In this document: positions 1 to 13,685 of the stretch, in pieces
How the letters are laid out: every line of letters starts with the position of its first letter
Position numbering within the stretch: the first letter of the stretch is position 1
From: Atherinomorus stipes
Lineage: Eukaryota > Chordata > Actinopteri > Atheriniformes > Atherinidae
DNA: 64,000 nt
Assembly (NCBI GenBank): GCA_023101725.1
Contig: JALJCO010003069.1
Location: 20,001 to 84,000 of the forward strand
Direction: 5' to 3'
Made by a program: the position numbers and the translations under genes
Notes under the pieces: model-generated
Databases searched by the model: none
Told to the model about the DNA's origin: nothing
What the model saw: only the letters and a program-made list of their open reading frames with translations

Positions 1-869
1 GCTCTGAAGGAAAATGTGGAGCATCCTCTGTCAAAACATCGACAAAAACTTATCAGCAGCAAAGCCAGTCCTATTTCACTCGCACTAATCAAATAAACTG
101 GAGATTATTAAATAGCAGATGTGCGTGAAAAAAGTGGATGTCTAGTCTGGTATTTTCTGTGCACTGGGCTTTATCGACAGCCAAGACCGCTTAGAGCAAA
201 TTTTCTGCGTCTAGACATGTAGTGACCCACTCTTGACATCAATCAATGGACTGCACAAGACAAGATTGAAGAAGTTTGACCATTTTCGGACAGTCTTTCA
301 AACTTTCTAGTTGTTAATATAATTGGCACCAGAGTGATTCTGTAGCTACAAGAAGGAGGGGAAGAGAGGAGGGAAAAAATAGAACGTGCAAGTAGCTAAC
401 AGTTGATAAGCAGTAGAGGCAAAAGGAGAGAGAGAGTGTTAGCCTGTAAAGAAAATAACCTTTAAAGAAAGGAGGAGAGGCTGCCTGACATCCTCTTCCA
501 TTTAGTCTGCTGGTTTTTGGAGGGTGATTGATGGAGCAGGAGGTAAGAGAGGCAAGCACTGAGCGAGAGGAAGCACAGCACGAGCAATCCGAGTTGTGCA
601 TACCCGTTTCAATTGGAGGTCTATTTTTTTCTGTATGTCCTGAGCTTACTTCTCTACCTCTCATCTGTTCTCCACACTTCTGCTTTTCAAAGCTTTGCGC
701 TGTAATGCCAGGACGTTACACCTCTGATAGCAGTCATGCATGTATAAAAAAGTCTTTTATTTTGATAAAAGGACAAATAAAAATGCTTAAAAAAAATCAA
801 TCCTACTCAGGTGTAAGTACATGCAAAGTACACTTAAAGTATCAAAAGTAGGCATTCTGTAGTAGAACA

Positions 870-1230
870 TACTGTCGTCCTCAAAATTACTCAAACCCTC
901 CAATTAAAGAAAATGCTAAATTCACAATAGTAATTCAAATAACAAACTTAAAAAAGTAATAATTAAAAATGAAAAGAAATATTGCTTTTGAATTGTAGTT
1001 TAAAAATATATATATAATATATTTATATATGTATATATTGTATAATATATATGTATATATTATATTTTGTGTGTTTGTTGTTAATATTTCTGTTGAAATA
1101 CAATTCAAAATCAATCAAATCAATCAGAAATTTTTATTAATTATGACTTTTGTCAATTTCAACTTATTTAAGTGACAGCTGAATTTTTTCCTTATTTAAT
1201 GGGAGGGTCTGAATAATTTTGAGAACTGTA
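870..1230 (+). mobile_element. MITE family A copy 1 (Tc1/mariner-type)
   Basis: The left end reads CTGTCGTCCTCAAAATTACT and the right end is its inverted match (TTTTGAGAACTGTA), with TA at the edges. It is about 360 bp, with an AT-rich core. The same family recurs at 7456, 18634, 22439, 31395, 46621 and 56927. Confidence 0.75.
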
Positions 1231-3716
1231 TATTATTGCATAACATTTGAATAGGATGTTGCACTTGGTGTAAGTAGCAATTAGCTGCTGCAGCTGGTCA
1301 AGATGAGGGCTTGACGTTAATATTTCATATACTGTCACATAACATAATACTCAAGTTCTTAACCTGCAGAATCAACCAGTGAGATTGATATTGATAGGGA
1401 CCTTTTGCAAACTGTTCTTCTCACCAGTAACTTTGTCTTTCTGGTAAAATTTTTATTTTGGAGAGAAATCTCATCTCTGAAATGAGCTTTAAGGTGTGAA
1501 AAGTATGTTGGGAAATTCTCAATTCTTTCAGGACTGGGATACTTTAACTTGACTAAATGAGAATTATGCTTTGCAGTATTGTTAACCTGATCATTAACTG
1601 AGGAGGAGGCGTTTTTACTGATGGAGCCCTGATGAAAACTGTTATCAGTGATGAAATCAGATGCTCACACAGCTGATAATGTATAACTTTGATCCAGCTG
1701 ACAGTGGAGAGACATCAGGGATGCATTGCAATGTAGAATGTGTTTATGGAAGCTTTCCATAATGTTGAGATTTTGGTGTATGATGATTTGCTTTCTGAGT
1801 ATAACTGCATGTGCATGCATGTTCAGTCCTTTCTGAAACAGAATATTCATAGTTGGCTTCTCTTGGTGAGGTGTGTGCTACTAATGTGCATGTGTCCAAG
1901 AGGATGTGAGGGGGGCAAGCATTTGAAGATTTGTGTGTGTATGTTTCTGCGTATACGTGTGCGTCCTCCAACACTGATGTGTGCTACAATCTTGTAAACA
2001 CTCGCCATAGCAACCCACCCCCCGGTGCAAGGCCAGAGCGCAGATTAGTCTTGTTGACTCGGCAAGGACACCCTGTTAAGCCCAGGCAGCGAGGAACGGA
2101 CCCTCGGCACACATGCACGCACACACAAACACACTCCCACGTATGCACTCACAGATACTCACTTCTGTGCGCACATTAATTTGCAGAGCGCATTCAGAGG
2201 CAATTGCTCTGAGGCTCATTAATTTCCAAACATATACATCCATTTCCACAAAGCTCAGATTTTTATGTAATGTAAGAACAGAAAACAGCCGTGCGTGTCC
2301 ACGCAGCTGCTGCTGCTGGGAACTAACACACTTTCAACGTTTGCTCCGCAGCTCCCCTCAAACCCTGATTCAGTCACTTGTCTGTCACATGCTGACATTA
2401 ATGAATCTTTGCTGGACTTCAGTCTGCCTATATTTCATTAACACTCATGTGTGACGGATCTGCATCTGATTATATTATCTCCCAATTCTTTTTTTTTTCT
2501 TTATTTCTTTTTTTTTTTTTTTTTGACAGCATATAAATTTGTCTGCCGAAAAATTGGGGGGATAATAAATTTGGGATTCATGACGGCTGACATGAGTTCC
2601 ACAGAAAATGGTACCCTTCTCTCCATCCTTACAATAATGCAGCTGTCAGCTGGTCTCATCCTGGTGATTTGACTTTATTACTGATGCACATTAAATAGCA
2701 ATACGCTGTTTTGTATAAAGGCAGTTCAAACAAAGAGACTGTAGACCTAAACATAGGTTCTGGTTAAATCATGAGTCATGGTCTTACCTGAGGACCGGAA
2801 ACACCAACGCATCTGTCTCGTCTCCTGCCTGACACCTGTGACAGGCCAAATTCCTCATCTATAATAAGAGGGTTCCTCTGCTTCTTTGAAAAAAATAACT
2901 GTCAGATTAGTGTGACAAGCAAGACCCATGGATTGTCACACACGTCTTTTTCAGTTTCTATCTATGTCCGACAAAACATCTATTGAATCAGTTGCATGGA
3001 TATTGCATGAATGATATCATCTCTACCTCATAATACCGGCTCATTTTTACTTGCTGGTCACTCAGAGATGTTCCTGTCGCATGAACACTTTCTAACCTTC
3101 CACGGAGAATTATTTTTATTCTTCACTCATTTTTGGGGCGGGTTTATTTTCACTGTAATCGTATTGTACGTTGTGAAATCAGCAGGAGGCCTCCACAATG
3201 AAAGGACAGAGATTTTATACTTACAACAATAAAGCCCAGCCAGAATTGGATAGAAGGATGCTTTGCGTAGCCCGTTTCTGTCATGGCATTATTACAGGCA
3301 AGCAGTCCAGATGGTACAAAGCAAAATGCTGCAGATGAAGTCCGGAAATAATTGAATAACTGCAGCGTTTACTCACTGTACTTTGAAGGAGTGTAGACTA
3401 TCATATTAGCCTCTTAAGTGTAGAGCTGCTATACAACCGTAAGCCAAAAACAGCTTGGCAGCTCAAGCTGAATGTAAGAGAAACAATAACTAGTAACAAA
3501 ATCTTTTCTTTTTAATCATGAAGGGATTAGACACATGGTTAAAAACAAATATTTACCAAAGAAACAGTATGCCGAACAAGCAGAATATGAACTTTGCCAT
3601 GTGTGCAGTCTTTCTAGACTTAATCACAATCCACAGCTGATTTGTAATTGACAGGTGTTTGGGGAGCATGAAGATGCATCAGGAGAAACATGTTTGATTT
3701 AAAAAAGAATCTTTAC

Positions 3717-4818
3717 AGGGTTCCCACGCATCCTGGAAAACCTGGAAAATGATTTAACATTTTTCCAGTCATGGAAAACCCATGAAAAATGAGAAAAAGA
3801 GTCAAATGTCCTGGAAAAGCTTGACTTGTCCTGGAAAATTATTTTTCTTCACTTTGCTTCTCTCTGTGTTGTTACTGAATGCAAACAGATTAAACATTTA
3901 ACATATGTTTGTTTTCAGCTGCCTTTAAATGGCAACATTGAGCTTCTCTGCTTCGTCGCTGCTTTGTTGCTGTGTCATCGCTGCTCTGCTTAATCGCTGC
4001 TTCTTCTCTGCTTTGTCACTGCATCATCACTGCTCTGCTTCATCTCTGCTTCGTCTCTGCTTCGTCGCAGCTTCGTCGCAGCTTCATCTCTACTTCGTCT
4101 CTGCTTCGTCTCTGCTTCGTCGCTGCTTCGTCGCAGCTTCGTCGCAGCTTCATCTCTACTTCGTCTCTGCTTCGTCTCTGCTTCGTCTCTGCTTCGTCGC
4201 TGCTTCATTGCTGCTTCGTTGCAGCTTTGTCACAGCTTCATCTCTGCTTCGTCTCTGCCTCATCACAGCTTTGTCTCTGCTTCATCACAGCTTTCTCGCT
4301 GCTTCATCTCTGCTTCGTCGCTGCTTCATCTCTGCTTCGTCACAGCTTCGTCGCTGCTTCATCTCTGCTTCGTCGCTGCTTTGTTGCAGCTTCATCTCTA
4401 CTTGGTCTCCGCTTGGTCTCCACTTCGTCTCTGCTTCGTCTCTACTTCATTGTTGCTTCGTCTTTTCATTGTCGCTGCTTCATCGCTGCTTCATCTCTGC
4501 TTCATCTCTGCTTCATGGCTGCTTCATGGCTGCTTCATGGCTGCTTCGTTGCAGCTTCATCTCCGCTTTGTCTCCGCTTGGTCTCCACTTCGTCTCTGCT
4601 TTGTCTCTGGTTCCCCTCTGCCTCATGTCTCCTTTGTTGCTGCTTCATGACTTTAAAAAATATAAGCTACAATTGTAGAACACTTCTTCAAAAGTTTGGG
4701 GTGGAATTTTTTAGTCTATGTTGTGATAATTTGAAGCGTACTGTAGCAGCTGGAAATGTCCTGAAAGTGTCCTAGAAAAGTCTTGGAAAATAACTTCAAC
4801 AAAAGAGTGGGAAACCTG
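3717..4818. mobile_element. Repeat element with inverted ends carrying a minisatellite
   Basis: The left end begins CAGGGTTCCCACGCATCCTG and the right end, read in reverse, begins CAGGTTTCCCACTC. Both flanks are rich in 'cctggaaaa' words on the left and their relatives on the right. Non-autonomous: no transposase is visible. The interior is almost entirely the minisatellite at 3941-4650. Confidence 0.55.
3941..4650. repeat. 11-bp minisatellite, about 60 units
   Basis: Tandem array of an 11-bp unit with core CTTCGTCTCTG and the common variants CTTCGTCGCAG and CTTCATCTCTG. Because 11 is not a multiple of 3 and the unit has no stop on either strand, long frames stay open in several phases at once. 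They give an 11-residue Ser/Leu-rich repeat on plus and a KQRRSRDEAAT-like repeat on minus. These are not genes. Confidence 0.9.
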
Positions 4819-5199
4819 CTTTATTACAAATGTAGTGCACTATTGCACAGCGGTACATGATTGAATGAGAAGAGGCCAAGGACTGCATCATCAATAGCAA
4901 TGAAATTCTGTGTATTGAAGCTGTATTTAGTTCATTCATAAGCATCTCTCAGTGTTTTATAAACTTACTGTGTGGCTCATTTTTATAACGGGGCAAAGCA
5001 TCTACGAGAGTAAACACAAAATGGGGTTTTAACCATTTAAAGTTGTTTTTAACATCAGCAAACTGACTCCTTGTGTGTTTGATCCTGTTTTATTAAATAA
5101 CCTCTCTTTGATAATTTCTTGTATTCACATCTAAGGCTGAACAAATATTCTTCCATCTGAAGACACCTCTGATCCTCTGATCATGACCTTCCCTTTTAG

Positions 5200-5328
5200 A
5201 AGACAGAAAGCTCTTTGTGGGCATGCTCAACAAGCAACAGTCTGAAGATGATGTGCGGCGCCTTTTTGAGTCCTTCGGCAGCATCGAAGAATGCACCATC
5301 CTCAGAGGTCCCGACGGAAACAGCAAAG
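5200..5328 (+). CDS. celf4: celf4 exon: start of RRM2
   Basis: Acceptor TTTTAG, donor GTGAGT. Encodes [20 protein letters not shown] and continues to PDGNSK; RNP2 is KLFVGML. It enters at phase 2 (completing a Glu codon) and leaves after one base of a Gly codon. Confidence 0.93.
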
Positions 5329-8300
5329 GTGAGTTTATAGCTGTTTATGACTTTGAGCCAGCCGAGTCTTTCACAGGCTACTGCACAGAAATGATTTGGC
5401 CTTTCAAAGTTGGTGACTTTGTAAAGTTCCTCTTAAACTCACATGTAAAGTGACGTCAAAGCAGCCTCGTTCACAATTATCAGAGGAGTCGTTACATAAG
5501 AATATTGTTGATTCTGTGAAATCTAACAGAAAATACCAATGGGAAACTTTGCCAAAAGCTACGAGTGATAAAAACTGCCAACACTTTACACTTTACAGAT
5601 AGACCCCATTAACCTCGTGAGTCAACTTTTACATGGCACTGATAGAAGAAAAAAAAAACTGAATAAATCTCCTTATTAACCACTGGACCTAACGTCAGGC
5701 CAGAAAAATGTCTTTTCAAAAAATGTTGTCAGAGTGCTACACAAGTTCACTGCCTGAAGTTCATCAGTGGGCTTAGCAGCCAATCAATGAGGCCCGATGA
5801 TAACTAAGCCTGATGATTACAGTGTGCTTGATCACTCAGATTCCTCCGTGAAGCTCCATTAACAAGGCTTCATCAGCCAGCTTACTCAGCGAAGAGAGCT
5901 CAATAATTACCAAGAATTTGATCATTCAAATTCATCAGTGGCACTTGTCAATAGTAAGTGACACCAGAACGCTGTGACATTTTCAGCCCCATCAGAGAAG
6001 CCCAGAGTTGTTAATGCTGTCTGTGCCATGTTCAGTCTGCTTACTGAGCGTCCCATCCAAGTTTCCACAGCCGACAAGCCTGTCAGAAAATTATTGTTGT
6101 AATCTTGATGGAAGCTTATCTCAGTTTTAAAAAAAAAAAAAGTTCCCTTTTTTGTGTGGTTTTACTGGAATTTGTACTTGTTCTCTCATTATCCCCTGAC
6201 TCACTGTCTCCTCTTTCCCTCTTTCTCTGCAGGCTGTGCATTTGTAAAATACTCGTCTCACGCTGAAGCTCAGGCAGCCATCAGTGCACTACACGGCAGC
6301 CAGACGATGCCTGTGAGTATGCCATAACGGCCTAAGAAAAAGCATGTGTGAGAGGGGTGAGTCACACAGAGAGATGAGTCAAATGGCGTTTAATTAACTT
6401 CTTAAAGTTAAGTTATACTTTATTAATCCCAGTGAGGAAATTTGTCCTTTAGATATGACCCATCCTAAATTTCTCAGAGCAGTGAGCACCAACTGTAGCT
6501 CTTAGGCCGCTGCCTTGGCAGGAATATTGAGAGGATGTGTGTGTGTGCATGTGTGCACAAGTACAGATACAAGCTTATGTCACGTGTCTATTGAACTGCA
6601 GTTATATGTACTGCCTGGCGCCTGTGTGTGTGTGTGTGTGTGTGTGGTGTACAGGGTGCCTCATCCAGTCTGGTGGTGAAGTTCGCTGACACGGATAAGG
6701 AGCGCACCATCCGCCGCATGCAGCAGATGGCTGGTCAGATGGGCATCTTCAACCCTATGGCCCTGCAGTTTGGAGCCTACGGAGCCTACGCTCAGGCAAG
6801 ACCCACAAACCCTTTTTTTTCCATCCACAGTTATTTATGCAATGAGCCGTGGAGATTGAAAAGTGTCCTGAAGCCCAGCTCACATAAAATCTGAAGTTGC
6901 AACAGAAGTTAAGGTCATGTCAGCTTCTCTACTTTCTAAAATAAATAGATAAATAGAAAAAGGTGGGAGTCAGGTACAGGGGAGTTAATACCTGGTTTCT
7001 GCCTATTAGCCTCTGCTTCCTGCCTCTACGCTGCACCTCATTTCACTTTATAGCCCTACTCCTTCCTTTTATCTGTCTTTTTTAACTCAGTAACCTCACA
7101 CTCTGTCTTAGCGTTTCTTTTATTGCTCTCTGTCTTTCTTATAATCGCTCTCCCATCATCCAACTGCAGGTGCAGCAGCAGGCAGCATTGATGGCATCTG
7201 TAGGCCAGGGAGGCTACCTCAGTCCTATGGCAGCCTTTGCTGCTGCCCAAATGCAGCACATGGCCACCATCAATGGCCTCCCAGGAGCACCGCTGACCCC
7301 AACGTCAGGTAATGTCGATTCAAAATTAAAGGACCATCAAGGACACTTCCAAATTTCCACAAACAATGAAGCTCTGATCCAGCAGAAGCATATGCCTGTT
7401 TGATGATAAACTCGCAACATCACGTATTCACTTTTCCTACTTTTAGAGGGATATACGGTCATCCTCAAAATGATTCATAAACTCCAATTAAAGAAAAGGC
7501 TAAATTTACAATAGTAATTCAAATAACAAGAAAGTAAAGAAACTAATAATAAATAAAAATGTACAAAATTATATTTTTGTGAAATAAAATATTGCTTTTG
7601 AATTGTTGCTGGAAATAATATTTTTTTTAAAAACAGAACAAACAAAACTGTCCCATATTACAGTAGAACATCTTTCCCATGAGCAGTGGACCAACATACC
7701 TGTCAACAGGTGCAGAAGTCTTTTTGAACATTATAGAAAACACCTGATTGCAGTGATTGTCTCAAAGTGTTGCTGCTTGTTTGTCATGCTTGTTTACTTG
7801 TTTTATTGTGCGTTTGTCTTTAATATTTCTTTCAACCCGATAATTCAAAATCAATGCCATGATTTTGAATTATCGGTTTGTCAATTTCAGCTTATTTCAC
7901 TGGCAGCTGATTTTTTCCTTCTTTAATTGGAGGGTATAAATAATTTTGAAGACGACTGTAAGTGACTTCAGCAAGATGCTGTGCAGTGCTACGCTAGGGT
8001 GGTTTTAGGCATTTGAAACTTTTTTTCTTTCAGCAGCTGCAATGGAGGGAAAAGGATGCACAAGCAAGCAATTTAACCAGCAGCATCCTGAGTTAATAAT
8101 GAGTTGATGAAAAGCAAATCCAAAAAGGGAAATAAATGTTTGTCTAACAAACATTTGGTCATTGATTGTAGTTTAAATAATGGCAATTATAGAAGTTTAA
8201 TAGACAAACTTTAAAAGTTTAAGAAAGAAATGGTCTTTTTAAAGAAAAATACTTGTAAAAAACTTGGGGTTGTCATTCTAAATCTTGTCTAATCTCTTAA

Positions 8301-10489
8301 TGTCTTTCTGATTCTGTGTTATTGAATGAGAAACATTAGCTATAACTTCTCTGATTGCGCTGACATGATGGTGTGTTCAGCACGGCTGCTTCTCACCGTT
8401 TCAGAGTATTCCCAGCTGGCATTCGACCAAAGTTAAACATTTAAATGGGGTTGACATAACATCAGTTCAATGTCATAACAACGTTGAACACCCAATGGTC
8501 GAAATGGTGACCAGTGTTTTCCAACCCTGATCCTCAAGGCACACTATCCTTAATAAGACTTAAGACTTTCCATTTTGCCGTGCTAGGACACAGCTTATTC
8601 AAATTAAATGGATCTCTGACGATCCTGCACCAGCTCTGCACCAGTCCGCTACTGACCCAGTAATGTGAGTCAACGTGGAAAGTCTTCAGGATAGTGTGCC
8701 TTGAGGACCAGGGTTGGGAATCACTGGTCTAATCAACATATTTTTCAACGTTGCTACTTCAAAGTTGATTTATTTTTGCAAAATCCAAACAAAATCGAAC
8801 ATTTTTTCATTGCTGGGATTGATTCAATCACAGTTTTGTCAACGTTGCTTCATCGTTGACACATCGTGAAAATGCCAGCTGGGTTACAGATGACAGCAAA
8901 AGCTTAGCGGTGAGGCAACAGCAACGCATTTTACAACTGCCGCTAACAGATGACTGCAAAACAGGCTTGCAATCAGATTTCTAAACAAATATATTTAACA
9001 TTTTTGAAATATTGTTGGAAAGTAATAAAATGCACATTAAAGCATGTGGACATTCATATGTAGATCAGACAGTGCTGCTGAAGAAAGTGTAGAGACGTCT
9101 TTTCTAAAAATCTCTACATATATTACTGTAACCAGAAAGACTAAATATTGTAGCTTTGACCGAAGTGCTGTGGGCTTTAATTGTCTGATTTTTAATCTCA
9201 TTAATCTGAGCTATACTTGTCTCAGCGCAGTTTTCCTTATTCTTTGAAACAATGTGTGAAAATCTGATCTAATGGCTGCTGTGTAACCCCAAGGCCATTA
9301 CTGGTACGAGAAATCAGCCCTGACATTTAGCGTCTTCGTCCGCCCACTGGACCGGCCCCTCTGACATTTGCGAGAGTGACTAGGTGGCCAGTCAAAGTAA
9401 AACTTTCCCATGAGGAAAAATACAATCAGATGCTTATCTGTTTTCATGACTGCAGGTGGCAGCACTCCCCCAGGCATCAGCGCCCCCACAGTGACCAGCA
9501 TCCCCTCTCCCATCAGCGTAAATGGTTTTACTGGCATGCCACCTCCCCAGGCGAACGGGCAGCCACCTGCAGAAGCTGTCTTCACCAACGGGATACATCA
9601 CTACCCCGGTAGGTCTGATCATCTCAGGCGCATGTATGCACACGTAAGAAAGCAGTCTCAGACACTAGCGCATACGCATTTCTATATTTTAGAAATACAG
9701 TTATAAATACAGTGTTAAGCTGTGACTTCATCACAGTGAAGCTCTAGACAGTATAACTGGAACGTGTGCATGTTGCCAGCTTACATGCGTGAGTAGCCTT
9801 GAAGCATGTTCAGGGGGCCGAGGCCAAACAAATGCAGCGCACAGACAGTGAGCATGTGAGGGAGATGAGTGTCTGGCAAAGGTGTTTATAGGGCTTCTGG
9901 AGCTTGAGTATGTGCTTGTGTCATGAGCCATAGCTAGTGCCTCATTGGCTCTGTTTGTGAAGAGGTGGAAGAAAAATATGTCTGCTTTTTTACACTCTTG
10001 TCTCCCCAGTGTTGCAGGAGGTGGTTTTTAGGGAGGACTCAGAGAAAAACGGCTTGGGCGTGGCTCCGAGGAGTTGTTTTGGGGTTCAGGGTGGCTGCTT
10101 CCTGTCCTCTCTCTCTGAAGGTAGCGCTCTCCCCCCACCCATCCTCACCTCATTCCTCACTGGGCTCGAAATGGTCAGGAAAATTTCAAGTCATTTGAGA
10201 CAATGTGAAGCGATCATCTCAAAATCATTTTCAAACAGCTACAACAAGCTGAAGAATAAACTGAATGAATTAAAACAATCTGTATTTTAAAATGACAAAT
10301 AATATATTTCTATATACAAGGGCATAAACTTAAAATACCTGCAGACACAACTTGGGACAGAAAAGCCAGTTATTACATTGTATTTCATTAATTAGTGATT
10401 TTTATCCAGAGGATTATGTTTCTAAAAAGATGCTAAAAAGGCAAGTAGTCAGTCTTTTGTTAGTTAAATTACTTTATCACCAATGTATA

Positions 10490-10549
<60 letters not shown>

Positions 10550-13169
10550 TACATACAGGTACAACCCAAAAAATTAGAATATCTGGAAAAAGTTCTTGTG
10601 TTTCTGTGATTCAACTTAAAAGGTGGAATATACATATTTTATAGATAAATAATATGAAATAATATATTTCAAGCTTTTATTTGTGTGGATGTTGCTGATT
10701 AGGACTTGCAGCTTAAGAAAACCTCAAATTCAAAGACTCAAAAAATTTGAATATTGCATGAAATCAATTATAAAAGGATTTTAAAAACAAAAAAGTCAGG
10801 CCCTCTAAAATAAAATCTTCCATCTGTACTTAAGACTTGGTTTGGGCCCTTTTGCATGAATGACTGCCTTAACCTGGTGTGGCATGGATGCTACCAGCTT
10901 CTGGCATATCTCAGCTGTTATGGAAGACGAACATGCTTCCATCACATCCTTGAGCTCTTCTTTATTGTTTGGTCTCTTCCTGTTCAGCTTTCTCTTGACA
11001 ATGCCCCACAGATTTTCAATGGGGTTCAGGTCAGGTGAGTTCGCGGGCCAATCAAGCATGGTGATCCCATGGTTGTTGAACCAGGATTTTGTTGTTTTGG
11101 CAGTGTGGGCAGGTGCCAAGTCCTGCTGGAAGATGAAGATGCATCCCCATACAGCTGGTCTGCTGAAGCAAGCAAAAATGCCAAAAATGTCCTGGTAGAT
11201 GGCTGCATTTATGCTGGACTTAATGAAGCACAGAGGCCCAACACCAGCAGCTGACATGGATCCACAGGTCATCAAAGACTGGGGAACTTAACACTGACCA
11301 TCCTCTCCAGGCTGTTGTCAGCCCTCTGGCTCAGCCCTCATTTTCTTCCATATTTCTTCCTTCCACTTAACTGTCCATTAATGTTCTCTGAGACAGCACT
11401 CTGAGAACATCCAGCTTCTTTTGCTATCACTTTTTGTGTCTTTCCCACCGTGTGCAGGGAGTCGATGATGGTTTTCTGCACAACCGTCAAATCAGCAGTC
11501 TTCTCCATGATTGTGAATTCTTCTTAAAGGAATAGTTCACCCACAGAATGATTTAACTTTATGTTCTACTTACCCTCATGGTGAGCAAGACTCTGGACCA
11601 CTTTTTTAATATGTCAAATGCAGCCGGCGTTTAGGATGACTTCTCGATTCCACCCAAGTTTAATGGAGTTCGCTGGGACCTGAGCCAACAAGGTCCTTAA
11701 AAGTGTACAAAAACTTGTCAATATTCCTCCATACTGCTCGTCCAATGTAATCCAAGTGTCCTGAGTGGGTAGCGTCCAGAATTTACTCGAAACTACGCCA
11801 TTTAATATATTTTTAGAGCCTAAATGGAAGTACATCGCATCTCTTGCTAGCACGCCAGCCAATGCGAGTTCATGAAAATACGGAAGGCGCGGCAGACGAA
11901 ATTGCGTGTTCTTTTTTTCTTTCTTTGTTTGTTTTAAATTGATATCCAACCCCTCTTGTGTTTGTCCCGGTTTGTCTGCAACTCTGTTGCTCTTAGCACT
12001 ATGTAAACAGAATCTCTTCTTCTACGCTTGTATTATCGGCAGAATAGGCTCTGAACGCCAAGGCTTCCGTAGTTTTGTGACCGCACGTGTGTACGTTTCG
12101 CGGAAGTAAGAAATACTCCTTTTTAGGCTCTAAAAATATAGTAAATGATGTCGTTTCGAGTAAATTCTAGACGCTACCCAGTCAGGACACTTGGATTACA
12201 TTGGACAAGCAGTATGGAGGAATATTGACAAGTTTTTGTGCACTTTTTTGGATCCTTTTGGCTCAGGTCCCAGCGAACTCCATTATATGAAAGTTGGGTG
12301 GAAACGAGAAGTCGTCCTGATCGCCGGCTGCATTTGACATATTAAAAAAAGTGGTCCACAGTCTTGATCACCATGAGGGTAAGTGGAAAATAAAGTTAAA
12401 TCATTCTGTGGGTGAACTCTTCCTTTAACCAAGACAGGGACGTTTTTAAAGGCTCATGGCATTTATGCAGGTGTTTTGGATTACTTACCTGATTAGAATG
12501 TGACGGTCTGAGCCTACAATATTGGAGCTTTTCACAGTATTCTATTTTTTTTTTTAGTTTTTGAATTTGAGATTTGCTGCAAGTCCTAATCAGCAACATC
12601 CAAACAAATAAAAGCTTGAAATATATTGATTTGCATATTATTTATCTATACAATATGTAAATTGCAACTTTAAGATTAATTACAGAAATACAAGAACTTT
12701 TTCCAGATATTGTAATTTTTTGGGTAGTACACACACATATATGCATATATATATATACGTATATATACATACATAAGGGGTTCAACAATACAAAAAAATC
12801 CATGGTTCGGTTTGGTTCGATACTTAAGTGTCATGGTTCGATATTTTTTCACTACAAACAAAAAAAATGTATGCGTTTTTTTGCCCAATGTGCTTTTGTC
12901 CACAACAGTTTACAATCAGGCTCATACTTAACATGCAAATCAAAATAGTTCCAAACACCAGATCTGAGTGCAATCAAATGCAGATCCACTGAGTTTTTCA
13001 GCACAGAGCTCATCATCGGAGCCCAAGCTGATAAAATCAATTAAAAATTCTATATTGTTCAATATTGAAACATGGTGGTCATGGTTCAATACACACCCGC
13101 ATTGAACTGTTCAATAGGAATACATGTATTGTTGCACCCCTAAAATATACATATATATACTGTGTATGT

Positions 13170-13203
<34 letters not shown>

Positions 13204-13614
13204 TACACACACCACTAATAAAAAGTAAGGGATATTCAACATTCAGTTATAATTTAAGGAAAATGTTAAATGTTTACATTGATATTACATCATGGATTTG
13301 GACATTTAACTGGAATTATGACATGGCAATTCCTCCATCTCCAACAATTTATTGAAAGAACAGCTAACAAGCTAACAAAAATAGTGGGTATACCACTTCA
13401 TAAAAGAGAAAGTCTCATTCAGTTCACCTGGAAAGGTTGTAGTGGATTTTAGGTTCATTCTAATGTCATACAGTACAAGAAGCCAAATATCCCTAACTTT
13501 TTGTGAGTAGTGTATATTTATATAAACTGCAACAATACAAAAAATTCACGGTTCAGTTTGGTTTGATACTCAAAGATTGATATTCTTTTGATGGGACTAT
13601 ATTTGATAAATTTG

Positions 13615-13685
<71 letters not shown>

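Larger units (their letters stand above)
1..5199 (+). other. celf4: celf4 intron upstream of the first visible exon
   Basis: No coding exon is visible here. The stretch ends at a clear acceptor (AG at 5198-5199). It holds a short Tc1-type MITE (870-1230), AT-rich microsatellite at about 1000-1060, a T-rich run near 2490-2525, and a repeat element carrying an 11-bp minisatellite (3717-4818). The open frames in it have no recognisable domains. The celf4 exons for the N-terminus and RRM1 must lie upstream of the window. Confidence 0.7.
10556..12733 (-). mobile_element. Tc1-like transposon relic with about 200-bp terminal inverted repeats
   Basis: The left arm (10556 to about 10756) and right arm (about 12535-12733) are inverted copies sharing AACCCAAAAAATTA, TATCTGGAAAAAGTTCTTGT and GGACTTGCAGC, with TA at the insertion point. 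A broken transposase lies on minus. A separate TTAA-flanked element is inserted at 11528-12424, between the transposase start and the right arm. Confidence 0.85.

Noticed and set aside
3941..4650. Tandem short repeats resembling a CRISPR array
   Set aside because: Units are contiguous 11-mers without unique spacers, in a vertebrate genome.
3929..4775. Long overlapping frames of 249, 267 and 143 codons rich in Ser/Leu
   Set aside because: They are readings of an 11-bp tandem repeat in different phases; no start context, domain or splice support.
6628..6660. Start codon MCVCVCG before the celf4 exon
   Set aside because: It is the (TG)n tract before the acceptor; splicing begins the exon at 6655.
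11614..11949. 111-codon minus frame
   Set aside because: Lies in the arm and centre of the TTAA fold-back element; no similarity to a known protein that I can see.
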